Positions 17,817-24,460 of a stretch of DNA of 64,000 nt are shown in pieces. Source of the DNA: a virus; the IMG/VR virus record IMGVR_UViG_3300031730_000001, positions 25,874 through 89,873 of that record, one strand, 5' to 3'. Position numbers and translations under genes: made by a program. Under the pieces are notes generated by a model, which saw only the letters and a list, made by a program, of their open reading frames with translations, did no database searches and was not told the DNA's origin. Positions within the stretch are counted from its first letter, which is position 1, and each line of letters starts with the position of its first letter.

Positions 17817-18002
17817 TCACCCCTTCGGTTCCGGCAACACCCCCGGCTTGACCGGCACGATCTCCACGTCGGTGGCGCCGCCCGTCTCCAGCTCCGCCTT
17901 CCGCTGCCCAGCGCTGGCTTGGTCGTAGGCGACAGCGGACGCGCGGTGCGCCCCGTCTGGGTCGGTCCAGGTGAGGGCGAAGCTCTTCATGGTGGTCGTC
18001 AT
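17817..18002 (-). CDS. Small beta-rich protein of unknown function
   Basis: 61 residues starting MTTTMKSFALTWTDPDGAHR. A -10-like GATGAT ends 6 bases before the ATG, suggesting leaderless expression. A strand-helix-strand pattern with DVEIVPVKPG at the end is common in small actinobacterial proteins. Unknown. Confidence 0.5.
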   Translation of the reverse strand: MTTTMKSFALTWTDPDGAHRASAVAYDQASAGQRKAELETGGATDVEIVPVKPGVLPEPKG

Positions 18003-18037
18003 GCGCTCATCATCGCTGCCGGGCCTGACAGTCACCG

Positions 18038-18160
18038 TCAGACGAACCGGCGCATTCGCGGGTCGAGCTTTCCGAGGGTGCACATCCACACCATCATGTC
18101 CATCATCCCGAAGCTGAGCCGCAGCGACAGCCGCACCAGCGAGATCGCCAATCCGATCAT
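18038..18160 (-). CDS. 40-residue membrane microprotein
   Basis: MIGLAISLVRLSLRLSFGMM then a Met/Trp-rich stretch and a basic tail. The N-terminal 30 residues form an amphipathic or membrane helix. GAAGGGGG lies 5 bases upstream of the ATG, a strong ribosome site. It sits inside a longer open frame whose upstream part looks non-coding. Unknown function. Confidence 0.5.
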   Translation of the reverse strand: MIGLAISLVRLSLRLSFGMMDMMVWMCTLGKLDPRMRRFV

Positions 18161-18287
18161 TTCGTCCCCCTTCAATGCCGAAGCCAGGACTACACGTCGG
18201 GGCCCTGACCCCGCGTTGGCGGATCCCGGGATCTCGCCAGAACGGGCTGCCCAGTCCAGGTGGCTGGGATCGGCGTTCTGGCGCCGG

Positions 18288-18614
18288 CTAGTACTCGCTG
18301 AGCCCGAGTTCCCGGTCGGGCCGGCAGTGCTCGCACGGGTGCATGAACCCCTTGTCTTTGGCAAGGGCGAAGCGGGCTTCGGCTTCGGTGAGGGTGGCGG
18401 CGGGCGGTCCGATGTGGGTGCAGGTGGCGAGGTGGATGGTGGCGCCGACGGCCTGCCCGGCTTTGCGTTCCTGCTCGGTGATGTAGCCGCCTGCCGTTTT
18501 GGCCTGCTGCTCAGCCTGCTCGATCTTCCGCCTCGTATCCCGCAGCTGCCAGTCGAGCCACTCTTCGAGGGCGCGCAGTTTGGCGAGCCGCTCGGCTGGC
18601 GTTAGATCGGACAT
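18288..18614 (-). CDS. DUF6233 family protein
   Basis: 108 residues. LRALEEWLDWQLRDTRRKIE gives the conserved N-terminal helix, then ATIHLATCTHIG and the closing HPCEHCRPDRELGL, the standard DUF6233 pattern found widely in Streptomyces. Three cysteines and nearby His could bind a metal. TAGACT ends 7 bases before the ATG, so the message is probably leaderless. Divergent from the gene at 18,660. Function unknown. Confidence 0.75.
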   Translation of the reverse strand: MSDLTPAERLAKLRALEEWLDWQLRDTRRKIEQAEQQAKTAGGYITEQERKAGQAVGATIHLATCTHIGPPAATLTEAEARFALAKDKGFMHPCEHCRPDRELGLSEY

Positions 18615-18659
18615 GTGTTCGAGTCTAGGGGTGGGGTCGCCGGCTGGCATCCTGGGGGT

Positions 18660-18857
18660 GTGACCACCCCGGACCGCTACCGCCTCACCCTGACCGTCGA
18701 CGGCCGGCCCGTCGCGCACGGCTGGTGGCCGTCGGAGCAGGTGGCGCGCGACCGGCATACGGAGTGGGTGGGGGACTGGGGCAGGCCCGGCGCCAGCGTC
18801 GCGCTCGTCGACGAGGAGAGCGGCGAGACGCTGACGAGCTGGCCGGACGAGGCGTGA
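18660..18857 (+). CDS. Small protein of unknown function
   Basis: 65 residues, GTG start, RYRLTLTVDGRPVAHGWWPS near the N-terminus and an acidic end. A -10-like CATCCT ends 6 bases upstream of the GTG. Beta-hairpin-like N-terminus. No family recognised. Confidence 0.55.
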   Translation: MTTPDRYRLTLTVDGRPVAHGWWPSEQVARDRHTEWVGDWGRPGASVALVDEESGETLTSWPDEA

Positions 18858-18876
18858 GGTCTGCCATCCTGTGCTC

Positions 18877-19104
18877 ATGAATGCGATCCGTCGGGCGGCC
18901 GTCGCCTACTACCGGGCCAACGTGGACGCCTGGGTGGCCCTGAAGCGTCTCCTGCCCCGCGACCCGGATCCGTGGGTTCTCTCCGGGCTGGCACAGTTCG
19001 GCGCGGTAATCACCCTGCTGGCGTCGGGCCACTCGGATGCGGCCCTCATCGTCGGCGCGTCCAGTCTGTGGCTGCTCGTCCTGCAGCGGGCCTTCGAACG
19101 CTGA
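18877..19104 (+). CDS. Small membrane protein
   Basis: 75 residues. An amphipathic N-terminal helix is followed by two hydrophobic helices (WVLSGLAQFGAVITLLASG and AALIVGASSLWLLVLQRAF). CATCCT again ends exactly 6 bases before the ATG, so this gene and its neighbour share the same leaderless promoter form. Unknown. Confidence 0.55.
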   Translation: MNAIRRAAVAYYRANVDAWVALKRLLPRDPDPWVLSGLAQFGAVITLLASGHSDAALIVGASSLWLLVLQRAFER

Positions 19105-19218
19105 CCCCGCCCGCGTTGTCAGTGGCGCCCGCTACGCTGGTCCCACTATCCGGCATTGAGATCCAGTCGGGTTTGCTGCACCCCGTCGAGCGTGGAACCC
19201 CGACGGGGTGCGCTGCTG

Positions 19219-19422
19219 TCAGCCTTCGGCCGCCGGATGCCGCACGACCCGCTTCAGTTCCATCTCCACCTCGTACCGGTCGCGCCCGGCCTCCGCTGCG
19301 TACTCGCTGACCGCCTCATGCACGGCCTGCGCCGTCTCCACGGTGAGCTGCCCGGCCCGGATTTCAGCCCAGGCGCGGGACTCCAGGTCGAGCAGGTGCG
19401 GGGGGAAGTCGATGTCGGTCAC
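19219..19422 (-). CDS. Small helical protein of unknown function
   Basis: 67 residues, GTG start, helical throughout (DLESRAWAEIRAGQLTVETA). The -10 box TAAGAT ends 6 bases before the GTG, pointing to a leaderless message. The family is widespread in Streptomyces without known role. Confidence 0.6.
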   Translation of the reverse strand: MTDIDFPPHLLDLESRAWAEIRAGQLTVETAQAVHEAVSEYAAEAGRDRYEVEMELKRVVRHPAAEG

Positions 19423-19489
19423 TGGGGGATCTTAGATTGTTCACCGCTTCCCCTTGGGGGCGGTACTCCCCGTAGCGGACGCTGATCGC

Positions 19490-19711
19490 ATGGACATCAT
19501 CGATCTGAACGAGAAGCGCCGTGAACGCGAGGAGCCCCAGCCGGAGCACGCGGCCTGCGAGTGCGGGGAGGCGTGGTTCGAACTGCGCGGCGGACCTACC
19601 GGGAACGGAGCGGTCTGCATGACGCCGGACGGCTGCATCACTGGATACGCAGGGACGCCGTGCTGCGTGAGCTGCGGGAAGCCCGTCACTTTGCGGGCCG
19701 CCGCAGAGTGA
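19490..19711 (+). CDS. Small zinc-ribbon-like protein
   Basis: 73 residues beginning MDIIDLNEKRRER. Cysteine pairs CECG, C-x5-C and CCVSCG suggest one or two zinc sites. GACGCT lies 6 bases before the ATG. DNA, RNA or protein binding cannot be told apart. Confidence 0.55.
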   Translation: MDIIDLNEKRREREEPQPEHAACECGEAWFELRGGPTGNGAVCMTPDGCITGYAGTPCCVSCGKPVTLRAAAE

Positions 19712-19749
19712 TCTACCAATCTGGGACGGGCTGGTAGATCACTAGTAGT

Positions 19750-19938
19750 TCACGCCGCCTCGACGAGCCCGTCCCGCTCGGCCGCCACAGCCACGGTCCA
19801 CTCATCCCGCAGCATCTCGTACCGCTGCCGCGTCTCCCCGTACAGCCAGCCGCCCGCCCGCGCGACGAGGGCACGGATCTCCTCATTCACCACAGCGGCA
19901 GGGCGCGGACGGCCCGAAGTGGGGGGAGTGGGGGGCAT
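19750..19938 (-). CDS. Small helical protein of unknown function
   Basis: 62 residues. Proline-rich start, then VNEEIRALVARAGGWLYGE and a second helix. TAGACT ends 6 bases before the ATG at 19,938; a TTG two codons upstream is less likely. Common type in Streptomyces mobile regions. Confidence 0.55.
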   Translation of the reverse strand: MPPTPPTSGRPRPAAVVNEEIRALVARAGGWLYGETRQRYEMLRDEWTVAVAAERDGLVEAA

Positions 19939-19972
19939 GGTCAAAGTCTATCGGCGACCACTGTCAGAGCGT

Positions 19973-20188
19973 TTACTCCGCGGGCTCTTCGACCTCGACG
20001 ACGACGGTCGTCGTCTTGCGGACGAGCCGGTAGGACACGGACGGTGCGGCGTTGTCGCGAAACCAGGCCAGGCGTTCCACGGCATGGGCGCGGTCCGGGT
20101 GCCATTTGGTGGCTAGGTGCTGCTGGCCGCCGCTGTCGGCCTGGACGGCCCATTCTGCCGTCACGTCCTCAGTCGGACGGCGCGTCAT
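19973..20188 (-). CDS. Small conserved Streptomyces protein
   Basis: 71 residues: MTRRPTEDVTAEWAVQADSG, a central WHPDRAHAVERLAWFRDN and a beta-rich end. It resembles short proteins in many Streptomyces phages and integrative elements that carry a strand-helix-strand fold. Unknown function. Confidence 0.55.
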   Translation of the reverse strand: MTRRPTEDVTAEWAVQADSGGQQHLATKWHPDRAHAVERLAWFRDNAAPSVSYRLVRKTTTVVVEVEEPAE

Positions 20189-20239
20189 GAGTCAAGCCCG
20201 ATAGGCGGTAGAGCGCGGCGCGCCGGGCGATCATCGCGG

Positions 20240-20425
20240 TCACTGGATTGCACGTCCTTCTGCAGTGAGGCGGCGGCGTCGATTCACGTAGCGGTGCAGG
20301 TCGCCGACAATGACGTCGGTCAGCGTGCGGCCTTCCGCCTTCGCCTCGGCCATGGCTGCGCTCCAAAGCTCGTCGGGCACGCGGATGTTGCGGAGTTTCG
20401 TCTCTCCTGTTGCTGGCCTTGCCAT
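20240..20425 (-). CDS. Ribbon-helix-helix transcriptional regulator
   Basis: 61 residues. LRNIRVPDELWSAAMAEAKA is a textbook ribbon-helix-helix core: a beta strand that reads the major groove and the first helix, followed by GRTLTDVIVGDLHRYV as the second helix. Such proteins act as dimers on short palindromes, as in Arc, MetJ and antitoxins. Two identical palindromes lie just upstream in the divergent promoter region, so it very likely represses itself and the genes at 20,545-20,926. No toxin partner is obvious. Confidence 0.75.
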   Translation of the reverse strand: MARPATGETKLRNIRVPDELWSAAMAEAKAEGRTLTDVIVGDLHRYVNRRRRLTAEGRAIQ

Positions 20426-20439
20426 CTCTCCCCCTCGGA

Positions 20440-20522
20440 TCTGTAGGTACAGAAACTAGCATCCATATCGGTAGACGACTTGACAAGGGGACGCCGTGAG
20501 CGCATTCTGTAGGTACAGAAAC
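20440..20522. promoter_or_regulatory. Divergent promoters with twin RHH operators
   Basis: The identical 17-mer TCTGTAGGTACAGAAAC occurs at 20,440-20,456 and 20,506-20,522; its core is the palindrome CTGTA-GG-TACAG. A rightward promoter is suggested by TTGACA at 20,480 with CATTCT 17 bases on; the second operator overlaps its -10 and start. A leftward promoter (TTGTCA, 17 bases, GATGCT) puts the first operator at its start point. Confidence 0.7.
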
Positions 20523-20544
20523 AGGAGCCCAGCAGGGAGAACGA

Positions 20545-20727
20545 ATGACCACCCACACTACCGCCCTCCAGCTGAAGCAGGGCGACGTCATCACCCTCTG
20601 CGGCCGTCGCGAGACCGTCACCCGGGTCGAAAACGCGGGTACCCACATCCACGTCTACGTGCCCGACGACCCGAGCGACCCGTACCTGCTCAAGCCCAAC
20701 GAGATCGTCCCCATCCACGCCAGCTGA
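20545..20727 (+). CDS. Small beta-barrel-like protein A
   Basis: 60 residues: LQLKQGDVITLCGRRETVTR then a beta-rich end. It is similar to the next gene (QL.PGD.I...GR.ETVT), so the two arose by duplication. The pattern suggests a small SH3-like barrel. Under control of the twin operators. Confidence 0.6.
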   Translation: MTTHTTALQLKQGDVITLCGRRETVTRVENAGTHIHVYVPDDPSDPYLLKPNEIVPIHAS

Positions 20728-20740
20728 TCAGGAGACGTCC

Positions 20741-20926
20741 ATGAGCGAGAAGCTCGCAGTCCAGCTTCGCCCCGGCGACCGGATCGTCATCGACGGCCGC
20801 ACGGAGACCGTCACCGGCACCGAACTTTCCCCGTCCGGCAACTGCTGGGTCGCCACCAACGTCAGGGGCGAGGCGGACGCCCACAGCCTCGGCTCCTTCG
20901 AGCGAGTCACCGTCAGCAACCGCTGA
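20741..20926 (+). CDS. Small beta-barrel-like protein B
   Basis: 61 residues: VQLRPGDRIVIDGRTETVTG, paralogous to the preceding protein, 13 bases downstream with GGAGAC upstream. The pair form one operon ended by a terminator. Function unknown. Confidence 0.6.
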   Translation: MSEKLAVQLRPGDRIVIDGRTETVTGTELSPSGNCWVATNVRGEADAHSLGSFERVTVSNR

Positions 20927-20936
20927 CCCGCCCACC

Positions 20937-20956
20937 GCCCCGCCACTGTGCGGGGC
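20937..20956. terminator. Hairpin between convergent genes
   Basis: Perfect 7-bp stem GCCCCGC / GCGGGGC, loop CACTGT, followed by TTCGG. Serves the rightward pair and possibly the GntR gene. Confidence 0.6.
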
Positions 20957-20965
20957 TTCGGCATG

Positions 20966-21220
20966 TCAGCTCTCGGCGGGCGGCTCGCTCCGGTCAACGA
21001 CGTACAGGCCCATGCCCTGGATGGATTCGATGAGCCCTTCCTCCTTCAGGACTCTGGTCGCTTTGCGGAGGGTGTCGCGGGCGACCTCGTACTCCTGCTC
21101 CATCTCGACGGTGGAGGGGATGCGGCGGCCTGGGGGAATCGTGCCGTCCTTGATCTTCCGCCGGAGGTCGTCGGCGATCTGGAGGTACGGAGGTACAGGT
21201 CCCTCCCGGTCGATGATCAT
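20966..21220 (-). CDS. Short GntR-type winged-helix regulator
   Basis: 84 residues: GPVPPYLQIADDLRRKIKDG, PGRRIPSTVEMEQEYEVARD and TRVLKEEGLIESIQGMGLYV form the complete GntR winged helix with nothing after it, so there is no effector domain. TAGCGT ends 7 bases before the ATG at 21,220. GntR proteins such as KorSA regulate transfer in Streptomyces elements but are longer; this one may act as a simple DNA-binding repressor. A CTACCCC...GGGGTAG inverted repeat at 21,259-21,284 is a candidate operator. Confidence 0.8.
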   Translation of the reverse strand: MIIDREGPVPPYLQIADDLRRKIKDGTIPPGRRIPSTVEMEQEYEVARDTLRKATRVLKEEGLIESIQGMGLYVVDRSEPPAES

Positions 21221-21365
21221 GCTTTGGACGCTAGCCCGCCACCCCCGGCACGCCATAGCTACCCCCAGGGGTGGTATGGGGTAGTAAGGTCCAATGGCGT
21301 AATGGAAGAGCCCCCAGGCCGCAGCTCACGCGACCCAGGGGCAAGCCGACGAACGGACCGTCGAC

Positions 21366-21557
21366 ATGCAGCAGCCTACGGACAGAGCAGCCCCCGAAAC
21401 AGAACCCGAACCACCGGACGAACCACCGTGCCCCTGCGGCAGCCGCGACCACCCTCCGCTGCGCATCGGCGACCAGCTCTCACCCAGCGGCGGCACCATA
21501 GGCCCCGTCTACGTGTGCCCCGCCGAATCCGCCAACGGGCTCCGAGGTGTGCTGTGA
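21366..21557 (+). CDS. Small Cys-containing protein
   Basis: 63 residues. An acidic Pro/Glu-rich start precedes PPCPCGSRDH and a C-terminal half with one further Cys (VYVCPAES). Stop overlaps the next start (GTGA). Unknown. Confidence 0.45.
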   Translation: MQQPTDRAAPETEPEPPDEPPCPCGSRDHPPLRIGDQLSPSGGTIGPVYVCPAESANGLRGVL

Positions 21558-21733
21558 CCGCGCCCAAGCCGGGAGCCGACCGCGACGACATGTCCGGCGC
21601 CTGCCAGCTCGACGAGCACGGCTACTGCCACGGCAACATCGACCTCGCATCCGGGCCGGGGTCGGCCGTGCCGCTCCTGCGCTGCGGATGCCCCTGCCAC
21701 CGTGACCGGATACGGATCGAACGGCAGCAGTGA
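21554..21733 (+). CDS. Small zinc-binding-type protein
   Basis: 59 residues with CQLDEHGYCHG and CGCPCHRD; the spacing resembles a metal-binding knuckle. A similar CRLDHHGYCQAH motif is in the protein at 47,488-48,366, which suggests shared ancestry between this region and the early operon. Translationally coupled to the preceding gene. Confidence 0.5.
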   Translation: MTAPKPGADRDDMSGACQLDEHGYCHGNIDLASGPGSAVPLLRCGCPCHRDRIRIERQQ

Positions 21734-21914
21734 ACTCCCGGCCGCCGTGGACGGTGCGGCGGCCGGGGCTATGGCCAGAGGATCACAGCGGGCTAGATGT
21801 TCACACAGCTCACGAAGCCTCCGCAGATATATGCAGTGGGCACACTTCCGCTACCGGTGGTTCGGTTGTTGACTCGGATTCAGCACCACGGCGCAGCCCT
21901 CGCCGAGCAGCGCC

Positions 21915-22214
21915 TTAGCTGGCCTTGAGGAGGTCGGAGATGGTCACGCCGATGACTCGCGCGATACGAAGCAGCATCTCCAGTGAAGGGTTCGCCCGGC
22001 CGGCTTCGATCTCCTGATAGAAGCTCCGGGCTGCGGGGACCGCCAAGTACACCTGCTCTTGGGTGAGGTCGTGGTCCATGCGGGCATCCCGGATGCACTT
22101 GCCGATGCGCCGGCGTTCGCGTTGGAGCCAGGCGTCGTCGCTGGGGGGATCGGGAAGCACTCGACAAACGCTCTGACCTGCTTGATTATTAGTCAGCCCG
22201 GTGACACCGGGCAT
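21915..22214 (-). CDS. XRE-family helix-turn-helix regulator
   Basis: 99 residues. IGKCIRDARMDHDLTQEQVY, VPAARSFYQEIEAGRANPS and LEMLLRIARVIGVTISDLL form a classical XRE domain. It may be the repressor of the block 16.5-22 kb. The ATG at 22,214 follows an AT-rich CATAAA stretch; no ribosome site is obvious. A complex palindromic region lies 60-140 bases upstream. Confidence 0.75.
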   Translation of the reverse strand: MPGVTGLTNNQAGQSVCRVLPDPPSDDAWLQRERRRIGKCIRDARMDHDLTQEQVYLAVPAARSFYQEIEAGRANPSLEMLLRIARVIGVTISDLLKAS

Positions 22215-22275
22215 TTTATGATCTTGAGATGGAGTCCGATCCCCGCGCCGCTCCGTCGCGCCACCCCCCACCGGC

Positions 22276-22356
22276 AGCCCTGTGGTCCTGGCATATGCCG
22301 CAGGGCTTCAGGTAGTGTCCGAGAATCGAACGCATGTTCACTCGAATGAGTGAACA
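22276..22356. promoter_or_regulatory. Nested palindromes including a LexA-like box
   Basis: Left: AGCCCTG (22,276) pairs with CAGGGCT (22,301) around the palindrome GGCATATGCC. Middle: TCGAACGCATGTTCA (22,326-22,340) matches the actinobacterial or B. subtilis LexA consensus CGAACRNRYGTTYG at 13 of 14 positions. Right: 9-base arms TGTTCACTC and GAGTGAACA (22,335-22,356) with spacer GAAT overlap it. No convincing gene begins within 100 bases. Confidence 0.55.
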
Positions 22357-22460
22357 ACCGCATTGACCTGCAACCGTTAGGCAATACGGAAGGTCAGGCA
22401 CCCAAGAACGTGCCGACGGGCCATAGAGGGGCGCCCTCCGTTGTGGTCGCCGGCGCGAGC

Positions 22461-22489
22461 GCACCCCCAGCCCAGTGGGCTGGGGGTGC
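22461..22489. terminator. 14-bp perfect hairpin
   Basis: GCACCCCCAGCCCA and TGGGCTGGGGGTGC separated by one base, with weak outer pairing (GAGC/GCTC). Probably a bidirectional terminator at the boundary between blocks. Confidence 0.65.
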
Positions 22490-22500
22490 GTGCTCATTTC

Positions 22501-22800
22501 TGGGAGTCTGGGAGACGGATTGGGAGACGATCACACTGGCGGAACCCAACGAAACACCCAACGAATCCGACGGTAGCCAGAGAGAAATGGGCTCTATGCT
22601 GGAGAGACGCCAGATCGTCGCAGGTAAGGAAGGCTCAACGAAGAGTCTGGGGCGACGCGGGGGATCGTCTCAGGCGGGCGGCGTGAGGGCCAGCGGACGG
22701 TCACGCGGCCCCACTTCCCGCCCAGCAGGACACGCGTAGAGGACTGATCCCGGAGTCGTCAGAGTGATCTTCATTCTTGGGCTTGGGAGATTTCTGGGAG
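22501..22800. other. Putative attachment region of integrase 2
   Basis: No gene is credible here. TGGGAG occurs at 22,501, 22,509, 22,521, 22,784 and 22,795, all in one direction and flanking a central segment, the arrangement of integrase arm sites. CCCAACGAA occurs at 22,545 and 22,557, with a related CAACGAA at 22,636. No tRNA was found, so the core cannot be named. The last TGGGAG copies lie within the 3' end of integrase 2. Confidence 0.4.
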
Positions 22801-24075
22801 ATCCACTTGCGGTCCGCGCTCCGACCGGCGCGGGCGGGGCTCCTCCCACTCCCGGTGGTGGTCCCTCACGCCCGCCGAGGCCTCCCACAGCTTCTGCAGA
22901 TCCGCCGCGATGTCCAGCTCCATCGGCAGCGTCGTGTGGCTGTAGGTCCCCTCAACTCCAGGGATAACGTGCCGCATCCGCTCCTCGACCGCAACCCGCG
23001 GGTGCTTCAGCTCATCGAGCCACACCTTCATGCTGTGGCGCAGCCCGTGCGGCACGATGTCCTCGATCCCCGCCACGGCCCTCATGTCCGGCAGTCGCGC
23101 AGGGCGGCCGAGCTTGTCCGGCGTCGCCGTGTGGCCGTCCACCCAGCGGCGCCAGATGTCCGTGTAGAAGTAGGCGCTCGTCGACATCTTCTTGCCGTTG
23201 GCCGAGGGGAACACCCAAGGCGACTTGTGCGAGGCCAGCACCTCTCCCAGTAGTTCGGCGAGGAACGGAGGGATGATCAGGCTTCCCGAGCTGCCGTACT
23301 TCGGATCCACCTGCGCCGGCTTGCCGCCCACGTACTGGTGCTGTTCCTCCACCAGCAGCCGGAAACCCTGCCCGTGGTCTTCGAGGATGAGGTGTTCGCG
23401 GCGCAGGCCGGCCGCCTCGGATATCCGGAGCCCGCAGTAGGCGATCGTGAGAACCAGGGCGTAGCCGACGATGCCGCGCATGGCGCGGGCGTTGCGGGCC
23501 AGCAGCAGGGCCTGGCGCGGGGTAGCAAGGACTGTGTCGTCCTTCTTCGGCTTGCCCTTGTACTTGCCGCGCCGACGGGCCTTCAGTGTGGGCACCGGGT
23601 TGTCGCCGATCACCTTCGAGGTGACGGCGTCGTCGAACATGACCCGCATCACCGACATGACGCTCTTTACGTACCGGGGCTTGTAGCGCTTGCGCAGCTG
23701 CTGCTCCCACGTCTTCACAGCGACCGTGGACACATCGGCCATGGCGGTCGGCTCCCACCTGGGGAGGATCACGGACCGGAGGCGTTGCCGGTACGTCTTG
23801 TCGCTGCGGTTGGCGAGCTCCACCGACTCGATCCACAGTTCGGACCAGTCGCCGACCGTGATGCGGCCGTCCTTCGGGTTGATGAACTTCTTGCGGCGCA
23901 CGTCGGTTTCGAGGCCGGCCGCATACTTCGTGGCGGCGTTGGCGCTGTAGAAGGGCTGCCCGAGATCGTCACGACTGACGGAGCCGTAGTTGATGCCGTC
24001 GGGCAGCAGGTAGCGCCCGCGGTATCGGTACTTGCGAGCCTTCTTGTCGTAGCCGCGCTTCTCTGGGTACGCCAT
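22771..24075 (-). CDS. int: Phage-type tyrosine integrase 2
   Basis: 434 residues. An arm-type N-terminus (RYRYRGRYLLPDG), SAM-like domain (about 70-170) and catalytic domain with Arg217 (CGLRISEAAGL), His343 and Arg346 (HGLRHSMKVW), His369 (MRHVIPG) and Tyr378 (EGTYSHTT). It integrates and, with a directionality factor, excises the element. The gene points toward the repeat region at 22.5-22.8 kb, which is the usual int-att layout in actinophages and AICEs. A likely excisionase is at 25,484. Confidence 0.93.
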   Translation of the reverse strand: MAYPEKRGYDKKARKYRYRGRYLLPDGINYGSVSRDDLGQPFYSANAATKYAAGLETDVRRKKFINPKDGRITVGDWSELWIESVELANRSDKTYRQRLRSVILPRWEPTAMADVSTVAVKTWEQQLRKRYKPRYVKSVMSVMRVMFDDAVTSKVIGDNPVPTLKARRRGKYKGKPKKDDTVLATPRQALLLARNARAMRGIVGYALVLTIAYCGLRISEAAGLRREHLILEDHGQGFRLLVEEQHQYVGGKPAQVDPKYGSSGSLIIPPFLAELLGEVLASHKSPWVFPSANGKKMSTSAYFYTDIWRRWVDGHTATPDKLGRPARLPDMRAVAGIEDIVPHGLRHSMKVWLDELKHPRVAVEERMRHVIPGVEGTYSHTTLPMELDIAADLQKLWEASAGVRDHHREWEEPRPRRSERGPQVDLPEISQAQE

Positions 24076-24140
24076 CGGTCACCTCGCGCGTCGATCACTC
24101 GGATGGCAGAACTGTGGCATGGCGTGGGGGATGTTGACCA

Positions 24141-24356
24141 TCAGCCGGTGACTGCTCTGAGGGTGCGCAGGACTATGTCCTCGTCGACACGCCGCCAGCC
24201 TGCGGCGGTGGTGCGCAGTATCCGCTCCAGCGCACTCGCGCCGCGCTCGGTGATCAGCTTTTTGTCGATGTAGATCGTGAAGCAGTCGAGGCCGTCATCG
24301 ATCCAGATCTCGACGTTGCACGGCATTCCGGAAACGCGCAGCACCCGCACAGGCAT
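24141..24356 (-). CDS. Small protein of unknown function
   Basis: 71 residues with a beta-rich first half (VEIWIDDGLDCFTIYIDKKL) and a helical end. GGGGGA is just upstream of the ATG. It lies between integrase and repressor, where lysogeny-linked small proteins are common. Confidence 0.55.
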   Translation of the reverse strand: MPVRVLRVSGMPCNVEIWIDDGLDCFTIYIDKKLITERGASALERILRTTAAGWRRVDEDIVLRTLRAVTG

Positions 24357-24460
24357 AGGTCCCCCAAGACCACTGCGGGCGCCCTCCGTTGCGGATCCGC
24401 ATATGACACCACACGTTTGAGTGGTGCGGGAGGGGATGTGCGCAATCCGTGTGCAGGCCG

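Noticed and set aside
22310-22460. Possible tRNA gene as integration target (TTCGATT-like loop on the minus strand)
   Set aside because: Flanking bases do not pair into a T stem and no acceptor or anticodon arm can be built.
22350-22739. 129-codon rightward frame in the attachment region
   Set aside because: It reads through the 14-bp terminator hairpin and the repeats, has no ribosome site and resembles no protein.
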